Positions 8,962 to 18,470 are shown, numbered from the stretch's first letter. The stretch: DNA of 64,000 nucleotides from Salipaludibacillus sp. CUR1 (GCF_021028955.1 NZ_JAIWPE010000095.1:62001-126000); one strand, 5' to 3'. Notes: generated from the sequence alone by a model not told the origin. Made by a program: numbers and translations.

Positions 8962-9330
8962 ATGAGAGGAAAACCCCTTTACCCTTTTGCTCTAACGGCC
9001 ATCTTGGGGATTGGCCTGATTATCATTTTATCCTTTGTCGGTGTTAATATTGGTCCAGACACCGCTACAGAGAATGGGGAAGAGAATGAGGAAGAGCAGG
9101 AGTTTGACGATCCTATTGAATTAGGGGAAAGCGTCTATCAGCAAAATTGTGCATCTTGTCACGGCGGTGATCTAGAAGGTGCATCCGGGCCCGCTTTAGA
9201 TGACGGAGGATATTCAGAAGAGGATATTCTGACGGCTATTTCAGAAGGACCTGGAAGTATGCCTGCTGATCTGGCGACAGGCGAAGATGCCGAAGCTGTA
9301 GCAGAGTATATATTATCAGAAAACCAATAA
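8962..9330 (+). CDS. cccA: Membrane-anchored cytochrome c550
   Basis: A small c-type cytochrome of 122 residues. One N-terminal transmembrane helix (about residues 8-27) is followed by a very acidic linker (ENGEENEEEQEFDD). The haem domain then shows the CASCH binding motif (C63, C66, H67) and a likely Met axial ligand in SMPADL. It carries electrons on the outer face of the membrane between the quinol-oxidising complex and terminal oxidases. In B. subtilis cccA also lies between sigA and trmK, so the locus is conserved apart from the glp insertion. Confidence 0.94.
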   Translation: MRGKPLYPFALTAILGIGLIIILSFVGVNIGPDTATENGEENEEEQEFDDPIELGESVYQQNCASCHGGDLEGASGPALDDGGYSEEDILTAISEGPGSMPADLATGEDAEAVAEYILSENQ

Positions 9331-9339
9331 TACTTACGA

Positions 9340-9367
9340 AGAGAAGGATCGTGTATCCTTCTCTTTC
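9340..9367 (+). terminator. cccA terminator
   Basis: A perfect 10-bp stem (9340-9349 with 9355-9364) is followed by TTCTAATAT, a weak T tract. Confidence 0.7.
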
Positions 9368-9400
9368 TAATATATTGAAATAGAAATTCAGGTGAAAACG

Positions 9401-10108
9401 ATGAAAAAAGATAAATTGTCAAAACGATTAGAAAAAGTGAGTCATTTTATAAAAGAAGGAGCGATAGTGGCGGATATAGGATCTGACCATGCTTATTTGC
9501 CTGTTTATTTAGCAGACACTGGGAAGAGCCCTTTTGTGATAGCAGGTGATGTCAATGAGGGGCCCCTCTCATCAGCACAGGACCAAATAACAAAACACAA
9601 CTTAAAAGATAAAATTAAGGCAAAACTGGGGAGCGGGTTATCTGTCCTGGAGGGAGAGAGTGTTGACACAGTAGTGATCGCCGGGATGGGCGGCCCTTTA
9701 ATAGCTTCCATCCTTGATAATGACAAAGAGCAGCTGGAAGGAGTGAACAGGCTGGTTTTGCAGCCGAATGTCGCTTCTGATCATGTCCGAAAATGGCTCT
9801 TTGACAACGGTTGGAACCTGGTTGACGAAGCGATACTTGAAGAGGATGACCATGTTTATGAAATTGCAGTTGCCGAGAAAGGGAACGCTCGTCAAAATTA
9901 CAGCTCAATGCTGGAAAAGGAACTGTGGATGGGGCCTTTTCTGTTAAAAAATAAAAACTCTGCTTTTGAAAAGAAGTGGAAAAGGGAATTAGCTCAACTA
10001 GAGAAAATTGATAAACAATTGGCAACAGCGGCAGACCGGCCGGGATTAAAAGATAAAAAGCAGGAAATCAGATTAAAAATAAAGTGGCTGAAGGAGGAAT
10101 TAGCTTGA
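9401..10108 (+). CDS. trmK: tRNA (adenine(22)-N1)-methyltransferase
   Basis: Methylates N1 of adenine 22 in the D-loop of tRNAs with S-adenosylmethionine. The SAM-binding motif is GAIVADIGSDHAYLPVYLA, followed by the VVIAGMGGPLIASIL block typical of TrmK (YqfN). The charged C-terminal helices are also as in the family. An upstream GTG at 9392 is in frame, but AGGTGA then serves better as the ribosome site for the ATG at 9401. The last base of the stop codon is the first base of the next gene's ATG. Confidence 0.93.
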   Translation: MKKDKLSKRLEKVSHFIKEGAIVADIGSDHAYLPVYLADTGKSPFVIAGDVNEGPLSSAQDQITKHNLKDKIKAKLGSGLSVLEGESVDTVVIAGMGGPLIASILDNDKEQLEGVNRLVLQPNVASDHVRKWLFDNGWNLVDEAILEEDDHVYEIAVAEKGNARQNYSSMLEKELWMGPFLLKNKNSAFEKKWKRELAQLEKIDKQLATAADRPGLKDKKQEIRLKIKWLKEELA

Positions 10109-11226
10109 TGAAACCAGCAAACGGACAAACGATTATACAGTCTTTTGAACAGTTTTCTCCTAAGTCTTATGCGGTTGAGGGAGATAAAATCGGCTTACAG
10201 ATAGGAACTTTAAATAAAAAAGTGAGTAAAGTGATGGTAGCACTGGATGTGCTGGAGCCGGTGGTTGATGAAGCTGTAGAAAAAGAGGTTGATTTAATTA
10301 TCGCCCACCATCCGATTATTTTTAAACCGCTAAAAGCGTTAAGAACAGACTCGGCTTACGGCCGTACAATTGAAAAACTGATTAAACATGATATAACTGT
10401 ATATGCTGCCCATACGAACCTGGATGTCACTCCGGGAGGGGTAAATGACATGATGGCAGAAGCTATCGGTCTGCAGGATGTTGACGTACTGGTAGAGACG
10501 GTGAATGACCCTCTAAAAAAGCTCGTTGTCTTTGTTCCTGAGGACCAGGCAGGAGAAGTCCGGGAAGCAATAGGAGAAGCAGGGGCGGGCCATATTGGAA
10601 ATTACAGTCATTGCAGTTTCAATTCAAAAGGAATGGGTGCTTTTAAGCCTGGAGATGGTGCGGATCCATTTATTGGGGCGCAAGGTGAAATGGAATACGT
10701 GGATGAAGTGAAAATCGAGAGTGTTTTTCATGAAAGTATAGAAAAGAAAGTCCTGAACGCTATGAAAAAAGCTCATCCTTATGAAGAAGTTGCGTATGAT
10801 CTTTATGAAATGGCCTCTCCGGGTAAAGTGCATGGTTTAGGAAGAATTGGTTACCTGGATCAAGCTCTTTCACTCGATGACTTTGTACAAAGAATAAAAA
10901 AAGCCTTTGACGTTAAAGGTGTGCGCGTAGTTGGAGAAGGAGACCGCCAGGTGAAAAAAGTAGCGGTTCTTGGAGGAGACGGTAATAAATATACCTCTGC
11001 TGCGCTCTTTAAAGGAGCAGATGTATATGTGACGGGCGACTTATATTATCATGTGGCTCATGATGCTATGATGGAAGGGTTGGCAATGGTTGACCCGGGG
11101 CATAACGTTGAAAAAATAATGAAAGAAGGCGTCCGAAGAAAAATTAAAGAGTTTGTCGATAAAAACAATTACAGTACAGAGGTTCTTGTTTCAACTGTTC
11201 ATACTGACCCGTTCCGATTTATGTAA
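10108..11226 (+). CDS. yqfO: Nif3-like dinuclear metal center hexameric protein YqfO
   Basis: A Nif3/DUF34 family protein of 372 residues. The metal-binding blocks IIAHHPIIFK, TVYAAHTNLDVTPGGVND and the C-terminal DLYYHVAHDAM frame a central inserted PII/CutA-like domain of about 100 residues, the long form found in Bacillus. The exact reaction is unproven. It overlaps the trmK stop by one base (TGATG) and has an AAGGAGGAA ribosome site inside trmK, so the two are co-translated; TTG 10105 is an alternative start. Confidence 0.92.
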   Translation: MKPANGQTIIQSFEQFSPKSYAVEGDKIGLQIGTLNKKVSKVMVALDVLEPVVDEAVEKEVDLIIAHHPIIFKPLKALRTDSAYGRTIEKLIKHDITVYAAHTNLDVTPGGVNDMMAEAIGLQDVDVLVETVNDPLKKLVVFVPEDQAGEVREAIGEAGAGHIGNYSHCSFNSKGMGAFKPGDGADPFIGAQGEMEYVDEVKIESVFHESIEKKVLNAMKKAHPYEEVAYDLYEMASPGKVHGLGRIGYLDQALSLDDFVQRIKKAFDVKGVRVVGEGDRQVKKVAVLGGDGNKYTSAALFKGADVYVTGDLYYHVAHDAMMEGLAMVDPGHNVEKIMKEGVRRKIKEFVDKNNYSTEVLVSTVHTDPFRFM

Positions 11227-11302
11227 AGAAGCTGGCTTTCTAAAGAAATCAACAATTTTTTATTTGCAAATGATATAAGATGAGGCTGGAAATAAATATG
11301 GC

Positions 11303-11340
11303 AAAAAAGAATGGCTCTCCTCTGAGGGCCATTCTTTTTT
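11303..11340. terminator. Bidirectional terminator between yqfO and ispH
   Basis: A 13-bp stem (11303-11315 with 11328-11340) is flanked by A and T runs on the two sides, serving the convergent genes. It is preceded at 11282 by GAGGCTGGA, a motif that recurs before two other terminators in this window. Confidence 0.85.
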
Positions 11341-11365
11341 GTTAGCTAGTCGGGGAACAGTCCGG

Positions 11366-12331
11366 CTAGCTGAAGCTCTTGTTCTCCGTTTTTTTCTTTT
11401 TAACTTTCGGGAGAATCTTTGTCAGTTTCACACTGCTTGTAGTATCCCACGTATGCGGGTCATCTTCATCAAATTTTTCTAAGAAAGCGATAACTTCTTT
11501 TGTAACAATAGTAGGTGTGCTTGCGCCTGAAGTGACCGCTACTTTATTGATGCCTTTCAGCCATTCCAGGTTTAATTCATTAACATTGCTTATACGGTAC
11601 GCTGGTGTACCTGTGATTTCTTTAGAGACCTGCGCCAGCCGGTTAGAGTTATTACTTTTAGGATCCCCTACAACAATCAGAAGGTCAGCTTCTCCGGCCT
11701 GTTCGGCTACCGCTTCCTGACGCACTTGTGTAGCCATGCAAATCTCATTATGAACTTCTGCTTTAGGGTATTTTTTTAAAGCTGCATTAATTATATGGGA
11801 AACGTCCCATTGACTCATTGTGGTCTGATTCGTAATGAGTATTTTATCGCTTTTAAGTTTCAGGCTGTCAACATCTTTTTCGGACTCTACAAGATGAACA
11901 ATATCAGGAGCAACGCCAATAGCCCCTTCAGGTTCAGGATGTCCACTTTTGCCCACATAGATAAATTCATATCCTTCATCTTTTTTGTCCCTGATCAGGT
12001 CATGGGTCACATTTACATCAGGGCACGTGGCATCGACTGTGGTAAGTCCTTTTTCTTTTGCAAGCGCCCTGACTTCAGGTGAGACACCGTGAGCTGTAAA
12101 AATCACTGTCCCTTTATCAACTTGTTTAAGAATTTCCAGTCTGTTTTGCCCGTCAAGTGTAATGATGCCTTCTTCTTCAAAAGCATCTGTGACATGTTTG
12201 TTATGAACGATCATGCCTAATATATATATTGGGCGGGGCAATTCAAGGTTGGCAGCTGCCTGCTTAGCCATAACCATTGCGTCTACAACCCCATAACAAT
12301 ATCCTCTTGGTGAAATCTTCATTACTTCCAT
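11366..12331 (-). CDS. ispH: 4-hydroxy-3-methylbut-2-enyl diphosphate reductase
   Basis: Last enzyme of the MEP isoprenoid pathway, a [4Fe-4S] protein making IPP and DMAPP from HMBPP. Motifs are [14 protein letters not shown] with the first cluster cysteine, then [18 protein letters not shown] and [14 protein letters not shown] set the start at the ATG at 12331, which follows AAGGAGGATTCC; the open frame runs 47 codons further upstream without family similarity. This gives 321 residues, normal for the family. IspG, the preceding enzyme of the pathway, is also in this window at 29.5 kb. Confidence 0.95.
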   Translation of the reverse strand: MEVMKISPRGYCYGVVDAMVMAKQAAANLELPRPIYILGMIVHNKHVTDAFEEEGIITLDGQNRLEILKQVDKGTVIFTAHGVSPEVRALAKEKGLTTVDATCPDVNVTHDLIRDKKDEGYEFIYVGKSGHPEPEGAIGVAPDIVHLVESEKDVDSLKLKSDKILITNQTTMSQWDVSHIINAALKKYPKAEVHNEICMATQVRQEAVAEQAGEADLLIVVGDPKSNNSNRLAQVSKEITGTPAYRISNVNELNLEWLKGINKVAVTSGASTPTIVTKEVIAFLEKFDEDDPHTWDTTSSVKLTKILPKVKKKKTENKSFS

Positions 12332-12483
12332 GGAATCCTCCTTGGTAAACGAATAAGCCTCATACAGTGTCTTAACCTTTATTCTGCTTACTCTCACATG
12401 AGACACATATTTATTATAAAGGCTATAGCCGCCTGTGACAAACAAATGAACAGCCTTCGGTATAAATGTCATCTATGCACGCA

Positions 12484-12511
12484 AAAACGGATACCCTTAA
12501 AGGCATCCGCA
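12484..12511 (-). terminator. Terminator of the CarD-like gene
   Basis: CGGATACC (12488-12495) and GGCATCCG (12502-12509) form a stem. On the minus strand the stem is followed by a TTTTTGC run. Confidence 0.75.
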
Positions 12512-12526
12512 GTATTTGACGGCTGT

Positions 12527-13018
12527 TTATGTAGCCTCAGCATGCTCATCGATAAAGCTCAAAGCTTCATCTTCTGACATCTCTTTAACTAACATAAGTT
12601 CACTGATAATAAATTGTTTTGCACGGTCTAAATTTTTCCTGTCTTCCATATGGAGACCGTTATTTCTGGCTCCTTTTTTTGAAGTCAGGTTAGCGATCAC
12701 ACTGCAGGCATCCAAAATGCATCCTGTTTTCAGCAGTGTTTCATTTTCTTTAGAGTATGGTCTTGCTGCTTCTTTTTTAACGGGTGCTTCGCAGGCTTTG
12801 AGAGCATTTGCTACCTCTTCCAGCTGCTCCATGGCAATTGTTTTACGCAGTCCGGATTCCCCGATTCGGTTTTCAGGAAGCATTAAAGTGACGTGGTTCA
12901 AAGGAAAATAAACAACATAATACGTCATTTTTTTACCTAATATATCTTTTTCTTCCATATCCTTTATTTTGCCAGCCCCGTGGTACGGGTAAACAACAGT
13001 GTCTCCCACATTAAACAT
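12527..13018 (-). CDS. CarD/CdnL-family transcription regulator
   Basis: A 163-residue protein of the CarD_CdnL_TRCF family. The N-terminal RNA-polymerase-interacting Tudor-like domain shows FNVGDTVVYPYHGAGKI and YYVVYFPLNHVTLMLPENR. The rest is a helical domain with a conserved tail (EMSEDEALSFID). CarD proteins bind the RNA polymerase beta subunit and stabilise open promoter complexes; the role here is by family. The GGAGGG ribosome site sits six bases before the second of two close ATGs (13018), so I chose that one. Confidence 0.88.
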   Translation of the reverse strand: MFNVGDTVVYPYHGAGKIKDMEEKDILGKKMTYYVVYFPLNHVTLMLPENRIGESGLRKTIAMEQLEEVANALKACEAPVKKEAARPYSKENETLLKTGCILDACSVIANLTSKKGARNNGLHMEDRKNLDRAKQFIISELMLVKEMSEDEALSFIDEHAEAT

Positions 13019-13117
13019 GGCCATCCCTCCAAAGTAATATTATACCCAGTATAGCACAAATGGAAATAAATTTAAAATTTTACTACGATATGAGAAAATA
13101 GTCAATGGAAATGAGAG

Positions 13118-13145
13118 AAAAACCTCTTGATAATTAGAGGTTTTT
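13118..13145. terminator. yqfQ terminator
   Basis: A 10-bp stem AAAAACCTCT/AGAGGTTTTT. The arms supply a T run on both strands; it lies 3 bases beyond the yqfQ stop. Confidence 0.8.
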
Positions 13146-13147
13146 AT

Positions 13148-13822
13148 TCAAATATATAACTTTGGTTTAGGAATATTATCTGCTCCCTCCTCTTTTTTTA
13201 TCCGTCTTTTTTTAGAGGGAGGCTGATTTCCGGAAGAGCGGGCTGCTTTTTTTCTTTTGGTTTTAGGGGCGGTCTCGGGTTCAGTTGTTTTTTTAGAGGA
13301 AGAAGCAGGGCTGTTATCCCGTTCTGTCTCTGGCTCCTCCTTTTTTATCTCTGAGTTCTGTTCTTCGTTTACTGAGCTATTTTCCTCACTTTTTTCTTCA
13401 TCTGTAATTTCAGATGAATTGTCATCTTCAGGACTGTCATTCTCAGCACTGGCAGTGTTGGCGGTACTGCTTTCACTCGCTCTTAAAATTTGCATTAACT
13501 GGGGAAGAGACTTAATTAAAGGACCATACTGCTGAACGATAGGACCGACCGTCTGGACAGTCTGGATCACTTTTTGCGCATTTTGAACCATACCAAGCAT
13601 TTGACCTAAATTTATTCCCTGTCCTGAAGATAAACCGTTTACAGCAGATGTAACATTATTAACAGCAGCATTTCCGCCGAAAAGTTTTGATAATAAGCCT
13701 CCGCTTTGCCCAGGTGCAGGAAATGGATACTGGCCCATCCCTTGAGGCGGCGGCCCGGATGGAAATGATGAAAAAGGCGGAGGCTGCATGGTATTCGGCG
13801 GAAAAGGACGCGGACCGAACAT
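13148..13822 (-). CDS. yqfQ: VrrA/YqfQ family protein
   Basis: A low-complexity protein of 224 residues. A proline/phenylalanine/glycine-rich head (FGPRPFPPNTMQPPPF) leads to a moderately hydrophobic middle (GLLSKLFGGNAAVNNV through LKSLPQLMQIL). An acidic stretch, a long basic lysine/arginine tail and the family's closing PKPKLYI follow. This head-middle-tail pattern and the position between ispH and cshB match YqfQ of Bacillus. The function is not known. The start has an AAGGATGATC ribosome-like site. Confidence 0.8.
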   Translation of the reverse strand: MFGPRPFPPNTMQPPPFSSFPSGPPPQGMGQYPFPAPGQSGGLLSKLFGGNAAVNNVTSAVNGLSSGQGINLGQMLGMVQNAQKVIQTVQTVGPIVQQYGPLIKSLPQLMQILRASESSTANTASAENDSPEDDNSSEITDEEKSEENSSVNEEQNSEIKKEEPETERDNSPASSSKKTTEPETAPKTKRKKAARSSGNQPPSKKRRIKKEEGADNIPKPKLYI

Positions 13823-14015
13823 ATGATGATCATCCTTTCAAACATGACCTTCTCTTCTTAGTGATATGCAAAGCTCAAAAAATTGTATGGGCGCTTATCA
13901 TGGAAGGCAAGCTAAATAAACTGGCAAAAGATACATTTTTCATGATAAAATGAATAATTAGCGTCAACCATCATTAAAAATAATGGAAGACTCAAGACAG
14001 AAAGTAGGAAAAAGA

Positions 14016-15314
14016 ATGAAACATAATTTTGATCGTTTTCAATTAAAACCATTTCTAATTCAAACGTTAGAACAGCAAGGTATTTCTTTGCCGACAGAAA
14101 TCCAGGAACGTCTTATTCCGTCAATTAGAAACGGACAGGACGTAATTGGCCGTTCACAGACAGGGACGGGAAAAACTCTGGCCTTTTTACTCCCAATTTT
14201 AGACAGGGTGGAGACAGAAAAGAAATCAACCCAGTTTGTTATTACTGCTCCGACAAGAGAGCTGGCTCTCCAGCTTTATGAAGTGTTTAAAATATATGCT
14301 GAACAAAGTGATGATTCCATTACTGCACAGCTGGTAGTAGGCGGTACTGACAGACTCCGAATGATCGAGAAAGCTCAGCAGCAGCCGCATATCGTTATAG
14401 GAACGCCGGGGCGAATACTTGATATGCTTAACGAGCAGGCGTTAAGGCCGGCTTCAGTAAAGGCGTTCGTTGTTGATGAGGCTGATCAGATGCTGGACAT
14501 GGGATTTCTGGAAGAAGTGGACAAGATTGCCTCGCGGATGAGCGACGAGTTGCAGCTACTTGTTTTTTCAGCAACTATTCCTGAAAAACTTAAGCCGTTT
14601 CTAAGGAAATACATGAAAAATCCAAAACAAGTAGAAGTAGAAGCACCGGGAGCCTCGCCTGAAAATATCGCCCACTTTCTTGTTCCTGACAGAGACAGGG
14701 ATCGAAAAGACATTCTTCTAAAAATCACCTCCTCTCTCCAGCCGTTCCTTGCGATAGTGTTTGTTAATACTAAAGAAACAGCCGATGAGATTCATGAAGT
14801 TATGAGGGCAGAAGGAATGAACGTCGACTGTATCCATGGTGATATGCCTCCGCGCCACAGGAAAAAAGTGCTTAAAAAGCTTCAGGATGCGGAGATTCAG
14901 TACCTTGTTGCGACTGACCTCATAGCGAGAGGGATCGACGTTAAAGGTGTCAGCCATATAATTAATTATGAGATTCCTAAAGAACTGGAGTATTATGTGC
15001 ATCGTGTAGGGAGAACGGCTCGTGCCGGGTGGGATGGGACAGCCATCACAATTTACGGCCGTTCAGATCAGACAAGCATTGAAAAACTTGAAAAACAGGG
15101 CATCGCATTTGAATACAAAGAAGTGAAAAAGGGAGAATGGGTTACAGTTGAAAAGCGGAACTTCCAACAGCGAAAGACATCTTCTGACCAAACCGTGAAA
15201 ACGGGAAATATTAAAAAACCGAAAAAAGTAAAACCGGGGTATAAGAAAAAATTTAAGCAGAAAATGGAAGAACAGGCGAAAAGGCAAAGAAGAATAAACC
15301 GCCGTAAAGGCTAG
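14016..15314 (+). CDS. cshB: DEAD-box RNA helicase CshB
   Basis: ATP-dependent RNA helicase of 432 residues, orthologous by motif and place to B. subtilis CshB (YqfR), linked there to cold growth and RNA handling. Motifs in order are Q-motif region ([11 protein letters not shown]), I (SQTGTGKT), Ia (APTRELA), Ib (GTPGR), II (DEAD), III (SAT), V ([10 protein letters not shown]) and VI ([10 protein letters not shown]). A basic tail ([14 protein letters not shown]) closes it. I chose the ATG at 14016 because it follows GTAGGAAAAAG; the ATG at 13983 has no ribosome site. Confidence 0.93.
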   Translation: MKHNFDRFQLKPFLIQTLEQQGISLPTEIQERLIPSIRNGQDVIGRSQTGTGKTLAFLLPILDRVETEKKSTQFVITAPTRELALQLYEVFKIYAEQSDDSITAQLVVGGTDRLRMIEKAQQQPHIVIGTPGRILDMLNEQALRPASVKAFVVDEADQMLDMGFLEEVDKIASRMSDELQLLVFSATIPEKLKPFLRKYMKNPKQVEVEAPGASPENIAHFLVPDRDRDRKDILLKITSSLQPFLAIVFVNTKETADEIHEVMRAEGMNVDCIHGDMPPRHRKKVLKKLQDAEIQYLVATDLIARGIDVKGVSHIINYEIPKELEYYVHRVGRTARAGWDGTAITIYGRSDQTSIEKLEKQGIAFEYKEVKKGEWVTVEKRNFQQRKTSSDQTVKTGNIKKPKKVKPGYKKKFKQKMEEQAKRQRRINRRKG

Positions 15315-15340
15315 CTGCCAGAGGGAAAGGGGAAAGTGGT

Positions 15341-16240
15341 ATGTTATTAGGATCACACGTATCTATGAGCGGAAAGAAAATGCTTCTTGCTGCCAGTGAA
15401 GAAGCGGCTTCCTACGGTGCATCTACATTTATGATTTATACAGGTGCTCCGCAAAATACACGCAGAAAAGCAATCGAGGATTTAAATATTGAAGCTGGAC
15501 ATGAACATATGAAAGCACATGGTATTTCAAATATGGTCGTCCATGCTCCCTATATAATTAACATAGCTAATACGACCAAACCGGAAACTTTTAAGCTTGG
15601 TGTAGATTTTTTAAAAAGTGAAATTGACCGGACAGAAGCTCTTGGCTCTAAGCAAATAGTTCTTCACCCGGGGGCTCATGTAAGTGCAGGAGCCGAAAAA
15701 GGAATCAGTAAAATTATTGAAGGGTTAAACGAAGTGCTGGACCCTGAACAGGATGTCCAGATTGCCCTTGAAACAATGGCAGGTAAAGGCTCTGAATGCG
15801 GCAGGACATTTGAGGAACTGGCCGCTATTATAGATGGCGTGACACATAATCATAAGCTTTCCCTCTGTTTTGATACTTGCCACGTTCACGACTCAGGTTA
15901 TGACATTATAAATAATCTCGATGGGGTCTTGGAAGAGTTTGATAAAATTATTGGGTTGGACCGCATTAAAGTTCTTCATGTAAATGACAGCAAGAATGAG
16001 TGCGGAGCGAAAAAAGACCGCCATGAAAATATAGGCTTTGGACATATCGGTTTTGAAGCCATTGACAGGATTCTTTATCATGACGTATTCTCGACTGTTC
16101 CAAAAATTTTGGAGACCCCTTATGTAGGCACAGATCAAAAGAACAAGAAGCCTCCTTATAAAAAAGAGATCAGTATGTTGAAGGAACGTCAATTCAATCC
16201 GTCGTTAAAAGAAGAATTACTGGGCCAGCCAGCAGAATAA
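15341..16240 (+). CDS. nfo: Endonuclease IV
   Basis: AP endonuclease for base-excision repair, cutting 5' to abasic sites. A 299-residue AP2Ec TIM-barrel protein with the metal-binding histidines and acids in [68 protein letters not shown] (as positions 157-230 in pieces) and LETPY. The start ATG follows GGGAAAGGGGAAAG. It follows cshB by 26 bases, as yqfS follows yqfR in B. subtilis, so the two are likely co-transcribed. Confidence 0.96.
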   Translation: MLLGSHVSMSGKKMLLAASEEAASYGASTFMIYTGAPQNTRRKAIEDLNIEAGHEHMKAHGISNMVVHAPYIINIANTTKPETFKLGVDFLKSEIDRTEALGSKQIVLHPGAHVSAGAEKGISKIIEGLNEVLDPEQDVQIALETMAGKGSECGRTFEELAAIIDGVTHNHKLSLCFDTCHVHDSGYDIINNLDGVLEEFDKIIGLDRIKVLHVNDSKNECGAKKDRHENIGFGHIGFEAIDRILYHDVFSTVPKILETPYVGTDQKNKKPPYKKEISMLKERQFNPSLKEELLGQPAE

Positions 16241-16241
16241 C

Positions 16242-16282
16242 AAAAAGGGTGTCTCAAGTCTGACTTGGGACACCTTTTTTGT
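16242..16282 (+). terminator. nfo terminator
   Basis: A long stem of up to 18-19 bp (16242-16260 with 16262-16280, a few mismatches) ends in TTTTTTG, directly after the nfo stop. Confidence 0.88.
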
Positions 16283-16380
16283 TTACCTTAATAGGAGCGG
16301 GAATTCTCCAGCTTAATGCTCTTCCTGGAAAAGGAGAGCTGCCGGGTGAGGCGCGGCAAATCACATTTATACTCCTATAA

Positions 16381-16644
16381 TTAATCTAAATAATGTTCAT
16401 ATTGCTTGAACAGGGCCAAGGCTGACTGAGAATGTTTAGGAAATTCTTTTTGAAGCTTTTGTTTCAGTTCTTCCACTTTCTTTTTATCTGAAATGTCAAA
16501 AGGCTGTTGATGGATAATCTCCAGCACTTTTTTTCCTTCTTTTACTGTAAGCGGAATTCCTTCCTGATGGCTCAGTCTTATAAGGTCTTTTAAAGTCAGG
16601 GAATTAACTTTCTTATTAATAAGGTCTTTTATCACAGGGTTCAA
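16381..16644 (-). CDS. yqfT: DUF2624 family protein YqfT
   Basis: An 87-residue all-helical, charged protein matching the DUF2624 pattern of Bacillus YqfT, including KKVNSLTLKDLIRLSHQ and a helical QKLQKEFPK tail. The function is not known. The start is TTG, placed 7 bases after AAGGAGG; no ATG is suitably located. Its position on the opposite strand after nfo matches yqfS-yqfT synteny. Confidence 0.82.
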   Translation of the reverse strand: MNPVIKDLINKKVNSLTLKDLIRLSHQEGIPLTVKEGKKVLEIIHQQPFDISDKKKVEELKQKLQKEFPKHSQSALALFKQYEHYLD

Positions 16645-16804
16645 AGGACAGCCTCCTTATTGTAATAATTTATGGCAGCATCTTTTTAATTTATGATTTT
16701 GGGGGAAATTTGTTCCTTCTTGATGTATAATAATGGATGGATTATTAAAGTCTGAGAATTTGTTCCAATTTAAATATATAATTAATCACAAGGGGAGCTT
16801 TTAC

Positions 16805-18160
16805 GTGAAGAAAGTCAACGAAGGTTCACTCAATAAAGAAATTTATCAGGCAATCATTCATTTATCTTCAGATTTTAGCCTTATATTGAATGAAACGCTG
16901 GAAACTGAAGATGTTGTCTTGCAGGATAGCAGCCTTCTGAAGTTGATTTCCGAGCCTTATCAAAATTTTTTTCCCCGCGGGAAATTTGAGGAATTCATTT
17001 TCACTATTGATAAAGAAGAAAAACCGGCAAAAGAGATATTTTCCCTGTTTACCAGTGATCAAGAGATACTTGTGGAGTGCAAAGGGATAAAAATAAAAGG
17101 GAAAATAATAATAGTTGGCAATAAACGTACGTCACTTGTTAAAAGACGGATAGACCTGATGGAAAAAGTACCGATTCCGGCCTTGCTTCTGGATGATAAA
17201 GGCTATATTGTCACATGTAACACCCACTATAAAAAGCTGCACACACAACTGGGTCTGCCGGCGAAAATCTGCCCATCTGTTGAAGCTGGAAAAGAGCTTC
17301 ATCCAGTTTATTATATTTATGAAAGAATGTTAAAAGAACTTGTCAACACGAAGAGGGACGTGACTAAGGAGTACCGGAGGGAAGAAGTCCGGCTGGTCAT
17401 TCAAGGTGTGGTGGACGGGGACCATTATATTATTATGCTTAAAGATGAAAGTTTTCAAAAACGCTTTGAACAGCTTTTGACATATCAGCAGCAGATGCAG
17501 GCGGTCTCTCAAATAGCGGCCGGAGTGGCGCATGAATTAAGAAATCCACTTTCAGTAATTAAAGGTTTTATCCAGCTGTCCAAACTGTCAAACAGCTTGA
17601 CCACTTATTATGATACGATTTATTCAGAAATTAACAGGATGAACCAGATCATCGAAGATTTCCTGTCTATTTCCCGGAAAAAAATTGATAAACGCTATAT
17701 TCAGCCAGAGGACCTGATTGAGTCTATGTTAATGATTTTCCGTTCGGAATGTACACTTCATGACGTGGAGTTTACTTATCATATTCAGGAAAGTTCCCAT
17801 TATCTGTACGTGAATGAGCAAATGATAAAACAGGTATTGATTAATGTAATGAGAAACGCGATTGAGGCATACGAAGGTCAAACAAAGAACAGATCGTTCC
17901 TTTTAACGACATTTATAATTAAAGAAAGTTATTTCATTCAGCTTAAAGATGAAGGGCCGGGTATTCCGGCGGATCTCATTGACAAAATTAACGAGCCCTT
18001 TTTTACAACAAAAGATAAAGGGACAGGGATCGGCATTCCTCTTGGGAAACAGATATTGGAAGAGCATAAGGGAGAATTTATTATTAATAGTGAACTTGGC
18101 AAAGGGACAGTCATTACCCTCCAGCTTCCGCTTTTCTCTTATAAAGATAATCACGAGTAA
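16805..18160 (+). CDS. PAS-domain sensor histidine kinase, cytoplasmic, orphan
   Basis: A two-component kinase with no transmembrane segment. An unrecognised N-terminal region (about 110 residues) leads to a PAS-like domain (PIPALLLDDKGYIVTCNTHY). The HisKA dimerisation domain has the phospho-acceptor in VAHELRNPLSVIKGF (His at 17531). The HATPase domain follows with the N-box NVMRNAIEAY, DEGPGIP and GTGIGIPLG. The HisKA/HATPase part resembles the KinA-E sporulation kinases, but no response regulator is nearby, so its partner is unknown. I chose GTG 16805 after AAGGGGAGC. The in-frame ATG at 16733 directly abuts a TATAAT and has no ribosome site. Confidence 0.8.
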   Translation: MKKVNEGSLNKEIYQAIIHLSSDFSLILNETLETEDVVLQDSSLLKLISEPYQNFFPRGKFEEFIFTIDKEEKPAKEIFSLFTSDQEILVECKGIKIKGKIIIVGNKRTSLVKRRIDLMEKVPIPALLLDDKGYIVTCNTHYKKLHTQLGLPAKICPSVEAGKELHPVYYIYERMLKELVNTKRDVTKEYRREEVRLVIQGVVDGDHYIIMLKDESFQKRFEQLLTYQQQMQAVSQIAAGVAHELRNPLSVIKGFIQLSKLSNSLTTYYDTIYSEINRMNQIIEDFLSISRKKIDKRYIQPEDLIESMLMIFRSECTLHDVEFTYHIQESSHYLYVNEQMIKQVLINVMRNAIEAYEGQTKNRSFLLTTFIIKESYFIQLKDEGPGIPADLIDKINEPFFTTKDKGTGIGIPLGKQILEEHKGEFIINSELGKGTVITLQLPLFSYKDNHE

Positions 18161-18172
18161 GGAATAGATCCG

Positions 18173-18200
18173 GCTCCCGCCTAAGGCGGGGGCTATTTTT
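18173..18200 (+). terminator. Histidine kinase gene terminator
   Basis: A GC-rich stem CCCGCC/GGCGGG with extra flanking pairs and a 3-base loop is followed by TATTTTTAT. Confidence 0.82.
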
Positions 18201-18290
18201 ATGCCTTGGTAATCCCCCGGTTACTCTGCTCATATTTTCTTAAGAAGCGAATTTACTGTAACAAAAATGCCGGACTTCAGATGAGTAAGA

Positions 18291-18319
18291 TTGAAAGATA
18301 CAGAAACTTCATTTATAAT
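18291..18319 (+). promoter_or_regulatory. Distal promoter of the manganese ABC operon
   Basis: TTGAAA (18291-18296), a 17-base spacer and TATAAT (18314-18319): near-consensus SigA promoter. The predicted start is about 18326, roughly 145 bases before the first gene. Confidence 0.7.
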
Positions 18320-18334
18320 TATTACTAAGCAAAA

Positions 18335-18352
18335 AGTTTACCTAGGGAAAGT
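18335..18352 (+). promoter_or_regulatory. MntR-like operator
   Basis: AGTTTACCTAGGGAAAGT contains the near-palindrome TTTACCTAGGGAAA (one mismatched pair). It resembles the B. subtilis MntR box (TTTGCCTTAAGGAAA type). It covers about +10 to +27 of the promoter at 18291-18319, where bound repressor would block transcription. The assignment rests on motif likeness plus the Mn-type transporter downstream. Confidence 0.6.
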
Positions 18353-18382
18353 TTTTAAATTAGACACAACTTTTTCATCGGG

Positions 18383-18412
18383 TTGCACAATAATTGTGCG
18401 TAAGCATATATT
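18383..18412 (+). promoter_or_regulatory. Possible second promoter with a dyad in the spacer
   Basis: TTGCAC (18383-18388), an 18-base spacer and TATATT (18407-18412). The spacer holds a GCACAATAATTGTGC dyad (18385-18399) that could be an operator. It would allow transcription that bypasses the MntR-like box. Confidence 0.4.
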
Positions 18413-18470
18413 AGAATGACCTTTTCCTATTCAGATTTGAACGTAAGGTGTTATTGAAGGAGGAAACAGA

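Noticed and set aside
13257-13535. 92-codon plus-strand frame within yqfQ
   Set aside because: Serine/leucine-rich antisense shadow of the acidic, lysine-rich YqfQ tail; no ribosome site.
16733-16804. Upstream ATG for the histidine kinase
   Set aside because: It abuts a TATAAT sequence and has no ribosome site, whereas GTG 16805 has AAGGGGAGC at proper spacing.
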